DNA from: Mycobacteroides chelonae
GTDB lineage: Bacteria; Actinomycetota; Actinomycetes; Mycobacteriales; Mycobacteriaceae
Length of the DNA stretch: 64,000 nt
Assembly: GCF_016767715.1 (NCBI RefSeq)
Contig: NZ_CP050145.1
Span: 2,976,001-3,040,000, forward strand
Direction: 5' to 3'
The notes below the pieces were generated by a model. That model was not told the DNA's origin, searched no databases, and worked only from the letters and a program-made list of their open reading frames with translations. Made by a program: the position numbers and the translations under genes. Of the stretch, positions 35,047-43,186 are shown piece by piece; positions within the stretch are counted from its first letter, which is position 1; every line of letters starts with the position of its first letter.

Positions 35047-37751
35047 GAGGACGCTCCCGCACCGGATGCGTTGATGGCCTGCCACACGCGTGCCGCATTC
35101 ATCGGCAGGCGGTGCATCCGAACCCCGACAGCGTCCCGGATCGCGTTGGCCAGCGCGGGGGCCACCGGGTTGTACGGGGACTCACTCATCGACTTGGCTC
35201 CCAGCGGCCCCAACACGTCATAGGTGTCGGCGAAATAGACCTCGGTATCGGGCAGATCCACCAGTCGTGGAATGTGATAGTTGCGCAGCGCCGTGGTGCT
35301 GACAAGGCCGTCCTGCACCAGGATCTCTTCGTAGAGCGCAGAACCGATGGCCTGTGCCACACCGCCTTCCACCTGGCCACGGCACTGCTGCGGGTTGATG
35401 ACCACCCCCGCGTCGGCGGTCTGAATCGACTGCAGGATGCGCACGGTGCCCGTTCCCGGATGCACGCCGACGCGGAATGCCTGGACGTTGAAGGCGACCG
35501 ACCGGGGCGTGCCCTCATGGCGGCCCAGTGCGGCTAACGGCTCCGGTGCCGAGCCCGCGATATCGACCAGCCCCAGCAGCTCCCCGCCGATCCGCACGCC
35601 GTCGGGCCCCAACACGCACCGCGATTCCGGTACCGCCAACTTCGCCGCGGCAAACCGGATGATCTTGTCGCGCAACAACTCCGCCGCCCGGTGCACGGCC
35701 AGACCGGCGACGGTGGTGCCGGCCGAGCCGAAGGCACCGGTATCGTGGCCCACCCCGTCGGTGTCGGCCTGGTGAATGTCGACCTGGCCCGGTGCGCATC
35801 CCAGTACCGCAGCCGCGAGCTGCGCGTGCACAGTGGTGGTGCCGTTGCCGAACTCGGCAGAACCCACGGTAATCCGATAACGCCCTTGCTCGTCCAGCTC
35901 GGCGCGCGCATCGGCCACATGCCCACGCGGCGGCACCGTCGCGATCATGGCGATCGCCATGCCCTCCCCTACCTTCCACTCCGCAGACAGGGTCGACCCG
36001 TTACGCGCCGGATCGGCACCGCCGCGAGCCAGCGCGTCCTGCGCGAGGTCCAGACACTGGTCCAGCCCGTAGCTGCCGAACTCCAGGTCGTCTTCCTCGA
36101 CCTCCCAGCTGACAAACGGGTCGCCCGGGACGATGGCGTTGCGGCGACGGAACTCGAACGGGTCGATGCCGAGTTCACGTGCCAGCTCATCGAGGGCCGA
36201 TTCGATACCGAACTGCACCTGCCCCAGCCCGTAGCCACGGAAAGCGCCGGACGGAATGTTGTTGGTGTACACGGCCTGCGCGTCGACACGTTTATTGGCA
36301 CAGCGGTATTGGGCCATCGACTCGTTACAGCCGTGGAACATCACCCCGACGCTGTGGTTGCCGTAGGCCCCGGCATCGGAGAGCACGTCGACGGCCAGGG
36401 CGGTCAGCACCCCGTCGGGTCCGGCCGCGGCGGTCACGTTCACCCGCATGGGGTGACGGCACGGCGCGATGGTGAATTGGTCGGTGCGGCTGAACTCATA
36501 GACCGCGGGCGCCCCGGTGACACGCACCGCCAGCAGCACCAAATCCTCGGTGAGCATCTCCTGTTTGGCGCCGAACCCGCCACCGACGCGTGGTGCGAAC
36601 ACCCGAACCTGTTCGCGTGCAAGGCCGAAAACATGACACAGCTCGTCGCGCACCAGGAACGGGACCTGACTGCTGGTGCGCAGCACATAGCGCCCGCGCT
36701 CGTCCTGCCAGCCCACCGCGCCGTGGGTTTCCAGGTGCACGTGCTGCACCCGCGCCGTCTGCCAGCTGCCGCTGACCACCGCCCCCGCTTCCCTGGCCCG
36801 GGTCACCGCGGCCTCGACATCACCGACCTCACCGTGCACCTCGGCGACCAGATTGCGTGCGGGATCGGCGATCCTAGCGCCAGGCCCCTTATCCCCATGC
36901 ACCATGTGTGCGCCGGGCTGCTGCGCGAGCTCCGGATCGAAGATCGCCGGCAGTACCTCGTACTCGATGTCGATGTGCTCGAGCGCCCGGTGCGCGATGG
37001 TCGGCGAGTCCGCCACCACCGCGGCGACGCGCTGTCCCGCGAACCGCAGTACACGGTCGAAAATCAGTGTGTCGTCGGGGTCGTCGGTGCGCTCGTGATG
37101 GCGCGCGGTGGAGAACGGCACACCTGGGTCGTCGCGATAGCACAGCACCGCGCGCACCCCGGGCACGTCGCGGGCCTTCCGGGTGTCGATCCGGGTGATA
37201 CGGGCCGATGGGTGCGGGCTGCCCAGCACCGCGATATGCCCTACCCCGGCGGGCAGCTGGTCCATGGTGTACGGCTCGGTGCCGGTCACCACCTTCGCCG
37301 CTGCAGGGGCACTGACGACCCCTTGCGGGGGCGCCGCACCGCAGATGGCGGCGCGAATAGGCCGGTAACCGGTGCACCGGCACAGGTTGCCTTTCAACGC
37401 ATTTCCCAGATCTTCTGTCTGATCCTCGGTGAGCGTGGCCGCCGTCAACACCATTCCGGCGGTGCAGAATCCGCATTGGAATCCGGCATGGCCGATGAAG
37501 CCGTGTTGCATCGGGTGCAGGCCCTGCTCGTCCCCGAGGCCACGCACGGTGAGAATCTCGGCATCGGTGACGCGATGTGCGGGCACGATGCACGAGTGTT
37601 GCGATGCCCCGTCCACCAGCACCGTGCAGGCACCGCAATCACCTGCGTCGCAACCCTTTTTGACCTCGGTGTGGCCGTGCTCGCGCAGGAAGGTGCGCAG
37701 GCACTGCCCAGGTCGGGGGCTGGTGTCGATGATGTGACCGTTGACCTTCAC
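35043..37751 (-). CDS. Xanthine dehydrogenase, fused [2Fe-2S] and molybdopterin subunit
   Basis: 902 aa from a GTG overlapping the FAD-subunit stop (GTGA). Residues 1-150 are a ferredoxin-like small subunit with both clusters: CDAGDCGACTVLVDG plus HSC, and CGFCTAGM plus CRCTGYRPI. From about residue 160 to the end is the molybdopterin subunit with APRVGGGFGAKQ, SGAFRGYGLGQ, GSAGTT and the catalytic Glu in GAKSMSESPYNPV. The enzyme oxidises hypoxanthine and xanthine to urate. In many bacteria these two parts are separate genes or are fused differently. The FAD domain is a separate protein here (next gene upstream). Confidence 0.93.
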   Translation of the reverse strand: MKVNGHIIDTSPRPGQCLRTFLREHGHTEVKKGCDAGDCGACTVLVDGASQHSCIVPAHRVTDAEILTVRGLGDEQGLHPMQHGFIGHAGFQCGFCTAGMVLTAATLTEDQTEDLGNALKGNLCRCTGYRPIRAAICGAAPPQGVVSAPAAAKVVTGTEPYTMDQLPAGVGHIAVLGSPHPSARITRIDTRKARDVPGVRAVLCYRDDPGVPFSTARHHERTDDPDDTLIFDRVLRFAGQRVAAVVADSPTIAHRALEHIDIEYEVLPAIFDPELAQQPGAHMVHGDKGPGARIADPARNLVAEVHGEVGDVEAAVTRAREAGAVVSGSWQTARVQHVHLETHGAVGWQDERGRYVLRTSSQVPFLVRDELCHVFGLAREQVRVFAPRVGGGFGAKQEMLTEDLVLLAVRVTGAPAVYEFSRTDQFTIAPCRHPMRVNVTAAAGPDGVLTALAVDVLSDAGAYGNHSVGVMFHGCNESMAQYRCANKRVDAQAVYTNNIPSGAFRGYGLGQVQFGIESALDELARELGIDPFEFRRRNAIVPGDPFVSWEVEEDDLEFGSYGLDQCLDLAQDALARGGADPARNGSTLSAEWKVGEGMAIAMIATVPPRGHVADARAELDEQGRYRITVGSAEFGNGTTTVHAQLAAAVLGCAPGQVDIHQADTDGVGHDTGAFGSAGTTVAGLAVHRAAELLRDKIIRFAAAKLAVPESRCVLGPDGVRIGGELLGLVDIAGSAPEPLAALGRHEGTPRSVAFNVQAFRVGVHPGTGTVRILQSIQTADAGVVINPQQCRGQVEGGVAQAIGSALYEEILVQDGLVSTTALRNYHIPRLVDLPDTEVYFADTYDVLGPLGAKSMSESPYNPVAPALANAIRDAVGVRMHRLPMNAARVWQAINASGAGASS

Positions 37752-38560
37752 GGGCGGCCTCCGGTCAGCTCGTCAGCGACCTCGCGGGCCAGTTGGGAGG
37801 TGACCGCACGCCGCCAGTCGGCGGTGCCGTGAGCATCGGTATGGAACTGCGCGCCCGGGATGGCCGCCGCGGCCCGCGCGACACGTTCCGGTTCAGCGGG
37901 AACCCGCAGCACGATTGGCCTACGCGTTGCGGCCGAGACCCCGAGCACGATGTCGCGGCCGTCCAGGCGCCCGGTCACCAATGCACCGGAGCGCCCCAGC
38001 GCCGAGTACGCGACCTTGCGCAATGCAGTCGGTTGCGTGAGCGCCGCGGCGGGAAAGATGATGGCACGCAACACATCACCGGGACGCAATACTGTCGTGT
38101 TGATATCGGTCACGAAGTCGGTAACGGCGCAGCGTTCGTCGGTTCCGTCGCCGCGCCAGATGAGTAGCTCGGCATCCAGGGCAGCGCACAGCGAGATCAT
38201 CGCCCCTGCGGGCAGGGCCAGGCAGATGTTGCCTCCGACCGTCGCGGCGCGCCAGATCTTGAAGGAGGCCAGCAGGGCACGCGCGCACTGCCCGAAAAGG
38301 ACGGTGGCCTGCCATTCGGGTGGATATGAGGCAGTGACCAGTCGTTCGATGCTGCAGGTAGCCGCGACCTGCAGGCCCTCTTCGGTCACCACCAGGTCCG
38401 GCCAGCGCATACCGGCGAGGTCGACCAAACGTCGCAACCCCGGCTGCGGTTGACTCATCAGCCACGTGCCGCCCGCCAGCACGCCGTCCTGCGTCCCGAG
38501 ACCGCCCAGATCAGCGCGGTCCCGCGGAATCAGCACCGAGTCGATGGTGTGCAAATCCAT
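37748..38560 (-). CDS. Xanthine dehydrogenase FAD-binding subunit
   Basis: 270 aa from the ATG at 38560 (TGATG overlap with the deaminase stop). It shows the CO-dehydrogenase flavoprotein-like fold: LAGGTWLMSQPQPGLRRLVDL for FAD binding and RAATVGGNICLALPAG with the second FAD loop. The C-terminal domain contains LRKVAYSALGRSGALV. It passes electrons from the Fe-S clusters to NAD. Upstream in-frame starts are ignored because they run back into the deaminase gene. Confidence 0.92.
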   Translation of the reverse strand: MDLHTIDSVLIPRDRADLGGLGTQDGVLAGGTWLMSQPQPGLRRLVDLAGMRWPDLVVTEEGLQVAATCSIERLVTASYPPEWQATVLFGQCARALLASFKIWRAATVGGNICLALPAGAMISLCAALDAELLIWRGDGTDERCAVTDFVTDINTTVLRPGDVLRAIIFPAAALTQPTALRKVAYSALGRSGALVTGRLDGRDIVLGVSAATRRPIVLRVPAEPERVARAAAAIPGAQFHTDAHGTADWRRAVTSQLAREVADELTGGRP

Positions 38561-39930
38561 CAGCGCACCCTGCCCATCAATCCATGATGCGCCGCCTGCA
38601 CCGCGGCCGCGATCCGATCGGTGTCCACCGTCAGCATCTGCCCGTCCCTGACGACGGGCCGGCCGCCCACCCACGAACATTTCACGGGCGGTACCTCACC
38701 CAGCACCAATGCGGCCACCGGATCATCGATTCCGCGGTGCCCCAGCGTGCGCAGGTCCCACAACACCAGGTCGGCGTACTTACCGACCTCTATAGAGCCG
38801 ATCTCGTCGGCACGGCCAAGGAGGCGGGCCCCTCCCAACGTCGCCAGCTCCAGCGCGGTGCGCGTGCTCAGCGCCGTGGGCCCTCCGACCGCGCGGGCGA
38901 ACAGCAGCGCCTGGTGCGCCTCCTCCAGCATCCGCCCCGACTCATTGGAAGCAGCGCCGTCCACGCCCAGACCCACCGGTACCCCGGCCGCCAGCAGCTC
39001 CCGGGTACGGGCGATACCGGCGCCCAGGCGCCCGTTGGAGGTCGGGCAGTGCGCGATTCCGGTTCCCGTGCCGGCCAGCCGGGCGATGGCCGCGTCGTCG
39101 AAGTGAATACCGTGCGCGAACCACACATCGGGTCCCAGCCAGCCCAGCTCGTCCATATAGTCCAGGGGGGTGCAGCCAAACCGCTGGGCGCAGTAGTCGG
39201 TCTCGTCCTGGGTCTCGGCTAGGTGAGTGTGCATCCGGACACCGCGTGCGCGGGCCAACACCGCCGTCTGCCGCAACAGCTCGGTTGTCACCGAGAACGG
39301 CGAGCAGGGGGCCAGCCCGATGCGCACCATCGATCCGGGTGCCGGGTCATGCCAACGTTCGACGGCCGCAGCGCTGGCCTCCAGGGCGGTGTCGATCGAC
39401 TCCACCAGATCATCGGGCGGCAGGCCGCCGGCCGACTGCCCCAGGTCCATCGACCCGCGTGTCGGGTCGAACCGCAGGCCGACCTCCCGCGCCGCCTCGA
39501 TCTCGGCTTCCAGCAGATCACCTGCGCCCGAAGGGAAGACGTAGTGGTGATCGGTGGTGGTGGTACATCCCGACAACGCCAGCCAACTCAACGCACCCTG
39601 CGCCGCCACATGCAGACCATCGGCGTCGATGCCCGCCCACACCGGATACAGGGCGCTAAGCCATTGGAAGAGTGTGTGATCGGCGGCAAGCCCGCGGGTG
39701 ATCCACTGATAAAGGTGGTGGTGTGTGTTGACCAGCCCGGGTGTGAGCAGACAGCCACGGCCATCCACATGTTCGATGCCCGGCAGCGCCTGCCAGGGGT
39801 TCAGCTGACCGGTGTCCAGTATCGCGGCGATCAGATTGCCGTCGATGACCACAGTCGCGCTGTCGAGCTCACGACCGTCGCGATCCACGGTGGCCACGAA
39901 TACATTCTCGATCAACGTAATTGGACTCAT
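38560..39930 (-). CDS. 8-oxoguanine deaminase (amidohydrolase)
   Basis: 456 aa. It is an amidohydrolase-superfamily deaminase with all metal ligands: LVNTHHHLYQ (His-x-His), MHTHLAET, FAHGIHFDD and the final GVDGAASNES Asp. The N-terminal THHHLYQWITRGLAADHTLFQWL is characteristic of the 8-oxoguanine deaminase/hydroxyatrazine aminohydrolase group rather than guanine deaminase. It converts 8-oxoguanine to urate and ammonia. First gene of the xdh operon, divergent from guanine deaminase with 62 bases between them, so both purine deaminases share one promoter region. Confidence 0.85.
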   Translation of the reverse strand: MSPITLIENVFVATVDRDGRELDSATVVIDGNLIAAILDTGQLNPWQALPGIEHVDGRGCLLTPGLVNTHHHLYQWITRGLAADHTLFQWLSALYPVWAGIDADGLHVAAQGALSWLALSGCTTTTDHHYVFPSGAGDLLEAEIEAAREVGLRFDPTRGSMDLGQSAGGLPPDDLVESIDTALEASAAAVERWHDPAPGSMVRIGLAPCSPFSVTTELLRQTAVLARARGVRMHTHLAETQDETDYCAQRFGCTPLDYMDELGWLGPDVWFAHGIHFDDAAIARLAGTGTGIAHCPTSNGRLGAGIARTRELLAAGVPVGLGVDGAASNESGRMLEEAHQALLFARAVGGPTALSTRTALELATLGGARLLGRADEIGSIEVGKYADLVLWDLRTLGHRGIDDPVAALVLGEVPPVKCSWVGGRPVVRDGQMLTVDTDRIAAAVQAAHHGLMGRVR

Positions 39931-39992
39931 CGGCGCGACCTGCCGGTAACCCTTGGGCTGCGGACCTGACGTGCGATGTGCACTATGGTGCG

Positions 39993-41402
39993 ATGGACCC
40001 GATTGCCGCCACCGTCTACCGTGGGCATATCTTCCACATCGCGGGCTCCCCCGGTGTCGCCGATGCCGCTACGCACCTGCAATCGATCCCCGATGGCGTG
40101 CTGGCGGTCGGCTCCGACGGTGTGATCGCCTACTGCGGCACCTATACCGAACTGCCGCAGGCATACTCCGCGTGGCCGGTGCGCGATCATCGCCCCGGTT
40201 TTCTGCTCCCGGGCTTCGTCGACACCCACATGCACTTCCCGCAGACCTACTGCACCGATTCTTATGGCGGCGGCCAACTGCTGGAGTGGCTGCAGCGCTG
40301 CATCTTTCCGGCAGAGGCCCGTTTGGCCGATCCGGTGCTCGCCCAGCACACCGCCGAAACCTTTTGCCGGCGCCGTATCGCCGTCGGCACCACGGCCGCG
40401 ATGGTGATGGGCTCGGCCTTCCCCGACGCGCAGGCTGCCTTGTTCACGGCCACACGCACCGCGGGCCTGCGGATGGTCAGCGGACGCGGCGTGCAGACCA
40501 CCGGGCCCGACAGCGCCGCGCCGCTGCTCACCACCACCGAGCGCGCAATCCAGCTCTGTGCCGACGAAATCGAGCGCTGGCATGGCGGCCCGCTCACCGA
40601 CGTGGCGCTGGTGCCCCGGTTCTCGCTGTCTGTCACGCCCGATACCCTCGCGGCGCTTGGCGAGCTGTACGACGGGGTGCGCGGCAGCGGCGTCTACTTC
40701 CATTCCCACCTCAACGAGAACGCCCGGCCCGGCACCGGCGAGGTGGACGTCACTCTCTCCACGTTCGGGGTGCGCAGCTATCTGGATACCTATGACGGTC
40801 ATTTCCTGCCCGGCTCTCGCAAGGGCGGCTCAACCCTGTTAGGCCGCAGGAGCATCCTGGCGCACGCCGTGCATTGCCAGGATGCCGAACTGGCACGCAT
40901 GGCCGAAACCGGTTCCTCCATAGCGCATTGCCCTACCTCACAACTGTTCCTGGGCTCCGGGACCATGCCGTGGCGCCGGACCGTCGAGAGCGGAGTCACC
41001 ATCGCTCTGGGCACCGATGTGGGCGGCGGCGATGAATGGCTGATGACGCGTGTACTGAACGACTGCTTCAAAGTCCATATGTCCGAACCGGCGTCGGCCG
41101 CGGTGTCCCTGCATCCCGCCGAGCTGTTGTTCACCGCCACCCTTGCCGGGGCCCGCGCGCTGGATCGCGAGGAAACGTTTGGCAACTTGGACGAAGGCAA
41201 AGACGCGGACTTCCTGATCATCGATCCACACCGATGGGAACCGTTGGCCGACACCCTCTTCCGTGGCGTCCGGTCTGATGATGAGCAGTTGGCCACCGAA
41301 CAGCTGCTGTTCCGGCTGCTGATGGGGCTACGCGAACCAGCCATCAGCTCGGTGCGGGTGCGTGGGCGCGATATCACCGGCTACCTCGACCGCGACTGCT
41401 AA
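39993..41402 (+). CDS. guaD: Guanine deaminase
   Basis: 469 aa from the ATG at 39993; the frame continues upstream but would enter the divergent gene's promoter. Guanine deaminase hallmarks are PGFVDTHMHFPQT (His-x-His), PRFSLSVTPD, FHSHLNEN, LAHAVHCQD, SIAHCPTSQLFLGSG and GTDVGGGDEWLM. It hydrolyses guanine to xanthine and ammonia, feeding the neighbouring xanthine dehydrogenase. It overlaps the convergent uricase gene by 4 bases. Confidence 0.92.
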   Translation: MDPIAATVYRGHIFHIAGSPGVADAATHLQSIPDGVLAVGSDGVIAYCGTYTELPQAYSAWPVRDHRPGFLLPGFVDTHMHFPQTYCTDSYGGGQLLEWLQRCIFPAEARLADPVLAQHTAETFCRRRIAVGTTAAMVMGSAFPDAQAALFTATRTAGLRMVSGRGVQTTGPDSAAPLLTTTERAIQLCADEIERWHGGPLTDVALVPRFSLSVTPDTLAALGELYDGVRGSGVYFHSHLNENARPGTGEVDVTLSTFGVRSYLDTYDGHFLPGSRKGGSTLLGRRSILAHAVHCQDAELARMAETGSSIAHCPTSQLFLGSGTMPWRRTVESGVTIALGTDVGGGDEWLMTRVLNDCFKVHMSEPASAAVSLHPAELLFTATLAGARALDREETFGNLDEGKDADFLIIDPHRWEPLADTLFRGVRSDDEQLATEQLLFRLLMGLREPAISSVRVRGRDITGYLDRDC

Positions 41403-42307
41403 ACCAGCCAGGCCAGATGCGGGTCCCAGGCCGGCCCGGCCTCCGGAGCGTCGTCGCGGGCCACGATGGCCTGGATGAGCCCGTACGGACGGTCGTCTGC
41501 GTGGAAAACCTCGTTGGGGTTCTCCAGCCCGAACGGTGACAGGTCGTACACGAAGTGGTGCTTGTTAGGCGCCGAGAGCCGAACCTCGGCGATCAGCGGA
41601 TACGCCTCCAGGATCGCCTTGCCGATCTCGTACAGCGTCTGCTGCAGGGCCAGCGAATGCACGGTGGCGAAGCGCTCCAGAATGATCCGCTTGACCCCCA
41701 GATACGTCTCATCCCAGTCGATATCGGTACCGACAAAGCGCCATTTGGCCACCAGCGAGGTGGCCATCACCCGGTCACTGGTGGGCTGCAGGATCGTGTA
41801 CTTGTCCTCGAGGAAATCGTGAAACTCCGAACCCGTCGACTTCAGCACGACCAGGTCTTTGAGACCACCGATCACCCAGCTCCGCTGCGCCGCACCCACA
41901 CCGTCAACGGTGATCTCCGCGGTACGCACCTCCTGCCCCTTGCGAACCCAACTGTGGTCATGCTCGCGCCCGTCGACAACGACTCTCTCCCAGGAATATT
42001 TGTCGATCTCGATGCGCGCACCGGTCACCGGTTCGTACTCGTCCACAAAGTGATGCGCCAAGTCCAGGCCGTATCGCTCGATGGTCTCTATGCCCTTCTC
42101 CTTGGCGTAGGCATAGATGGTCTGCTTCTGGCTGTCGGTGGGCAGCACCTTGCGCTGATCGCCGTCTGTGTAGGCGGCGGCGAAATCCCCACGCAGCGCG
42201 CTGCCGACGTTGAGGTCCTTGATCTCATGACGCGGGCTGTCGCGATAGATCCTGACTACCCGATTCTCGGCCTTGCCGTACTGATTGCCTCCGAGGACGA
42301 TTGCCAC
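41399..42307 (-). CDS. Urate oxidase (uricase)
   Basis: 302 aa from a GTG at 42307 preceded by AAAGGAAACG. It is a two-domain uricase: first half GNQYGKAENRVVRIYRD, ending with the YTDGDQRKVLPTDSQKQT Lys/Thr catalytic region; second half with SEFHDFLEDKYTIL, DRVMATSL and SAPNKHHFVYDLSPFG. The length is that of cofactor-free uricases. It oxidises urate to 5-hydroxyisourate. It is the last gene of the GntR, permease, OHCU decarboxylase, HIU hydrolase, uricase run. Confidence 0.95.
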   Translation of the reverse strand: MAIVLGGNQYGKAENRVVRIYRDSPRHEIKDLNVGSALRGDFAAAYTDGDQRKVLPTDSQKQTIYAYAKEKGIETIERYGLDLAHHFVDEYEPVTGARIEIDKYSWERVVVDGREHDHSWVRKGQEVRTAEITVDGVGAAQRSWVIGGLKDLVVLKSTGSEFHDFLEDKYTILQPTSDRVMATSLVAKWRFVGTDIDWDETYLGVKRIILERFATVHSLALQQTLYEIGKAILEAYPLIAEVRLSAPNKHHFVYDLSPFGLENPNEVFHADDRPYGLIQAIVARDDAPEAGPAWDPHLAWLV

Positions 42308-42323
42308 TGGTGCGTTTCCTTTC

Positions 42324-42647
42324 TCAGCTGCCGCGATAGGTGGAGTAGGCGTACGGGCTCAGCAGCAACGGGACATGCAGATGCCCACCACCGTCCGCCT
42401 GGAAACTGATGATCACTTCCGGGTAGAAACTCTCGATCCCGTTGTCGGTGAACCAGGTGCCGGTGTCGAAGACCAGCCGGTACCGCCCAGCGGCCAGCGC
42501 CGCACCAGTAAGGTCAGCGATCCTGCCGTCGGAATCTGTTGTGCCGTTGGCAAGCTCGGTGCCCGTGCCGTCCAGAAGCGTCACCGGCACGCCCCGCGCC
42601 GGTCGCCCGGATACCGCGTCCAGCACATGGGTACTCAAACCCGTCAC
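42324..42647 (-). CDS. 5-Hydroxyisourate hydrolase (transthyretin-like)
   Basis: 107 aa. It has the N-terminal LSTHVLDAVSGRPARGVPV with its catalytic His, a central Arg region (GRYRLVFDTGTWF), the HLHVPLLLSPYAYSTY His, and the YRGS C-terminus that defines hydroxyisourate hydrolase against transthyretin. Starts at a GTG overlapping the upstream stop. Converts 5-hydroxyisourate to OHCU. Confidence 0.95.
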   Translation of the reverse strand: MTGLSTHVLDAVSGRPARGVPVTLLDGTGTELANGTTDSDGRIADLTGAALAAGRYRLVFDTGTWFTDNGIESFYPEVIISFQADGGGHLHVPLLLSPYAYSTYRGS

Positions 42648-43186
42648 AATCCACCTTCCGTCTCGACGTCATCGGCATGCCTGCCCGCCGGACCCAGCAT
42701 CCGCTCCAGGCGGCTGCGATTGATCTTTCCAAATTCCATTCTCATCACCCGGCGCTCGTGCTGCGGGTCGTTCTTGAGCCGCTCCTGAAGAATCGCCAGT
42801 AGCTCCTCGGCGGGCCTACCATTCGCAAAGACCAGGTACACGTAGCCGAACCGCTCCTCATACTCGGCATTGCCTTCCCGTAGACGCTCCAGTACCGCGG
42901 CGTCGGCACCGGTGACCCCCGACTGCTCGCGGCGCGACGCCGCGTTATCGGCCCGCTCCCCGATCCGTGGGTGCCCGTCGAGTGCCTCGTCCACATCCGC
43001 GTCGGTCAGCTCGGCCAAAATCAGATCTGCCCGGTGGTACAGCGCGTCCTCATCGCGGAATGGCCGGCCTGCAGCGACCCGCACTGCCCATATCCGCGAC
43101 GCGCAGCACTCGTAGAGCCAGTGGATCGCCTGGCCGTCGCTGAGCTCGTTGAAACTCTCGATCCCCCGCCAATCAACGCGCCGCAT
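42644..43186 (-). CDS. OHCU decarboxylase
   Basis: 180 aa from the ATG at 43186; the long upstream frame is only the shadow of the permease gene. The family motifs are intact: SFNELSDGQAIHWLYECC, GHPRIGER with the catalytic His, SRREQSGVTGAD, and ERFGYVYLVFANGR. It decarboxylates 2-oxo-4-hydroxy-4-carboxy-5-ureidoimidazoline to S-allantoin. It overlaps the upstream permease fusion by 14 bases and HIU hydrolase by 4. Confidence 0.92.
   Translation of the reverse strand: MRRVDWRGIESFNELSDGQAIHWLYECCASRIWAVRVAAGRPFRDEDALYHRADLILAELTDADVDEALDGHPRIGERADNAASRREQSGVTGADAAVLERLREGNAEYEERFGYVYLVFANGRPAEELLAILQERLKNDPQHERRVMRMEFGKINRSRLERMLGPAGRHADDVETEGGL

Noticed and set aside
35691..37832. Long plus-strand open frame (713 codons) opposite xanthine dehydrogenase
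   Set aside because: It is antisense to a gene with complete motifs; its translation has no recognisable domain and reflects high GC at third codon positions.
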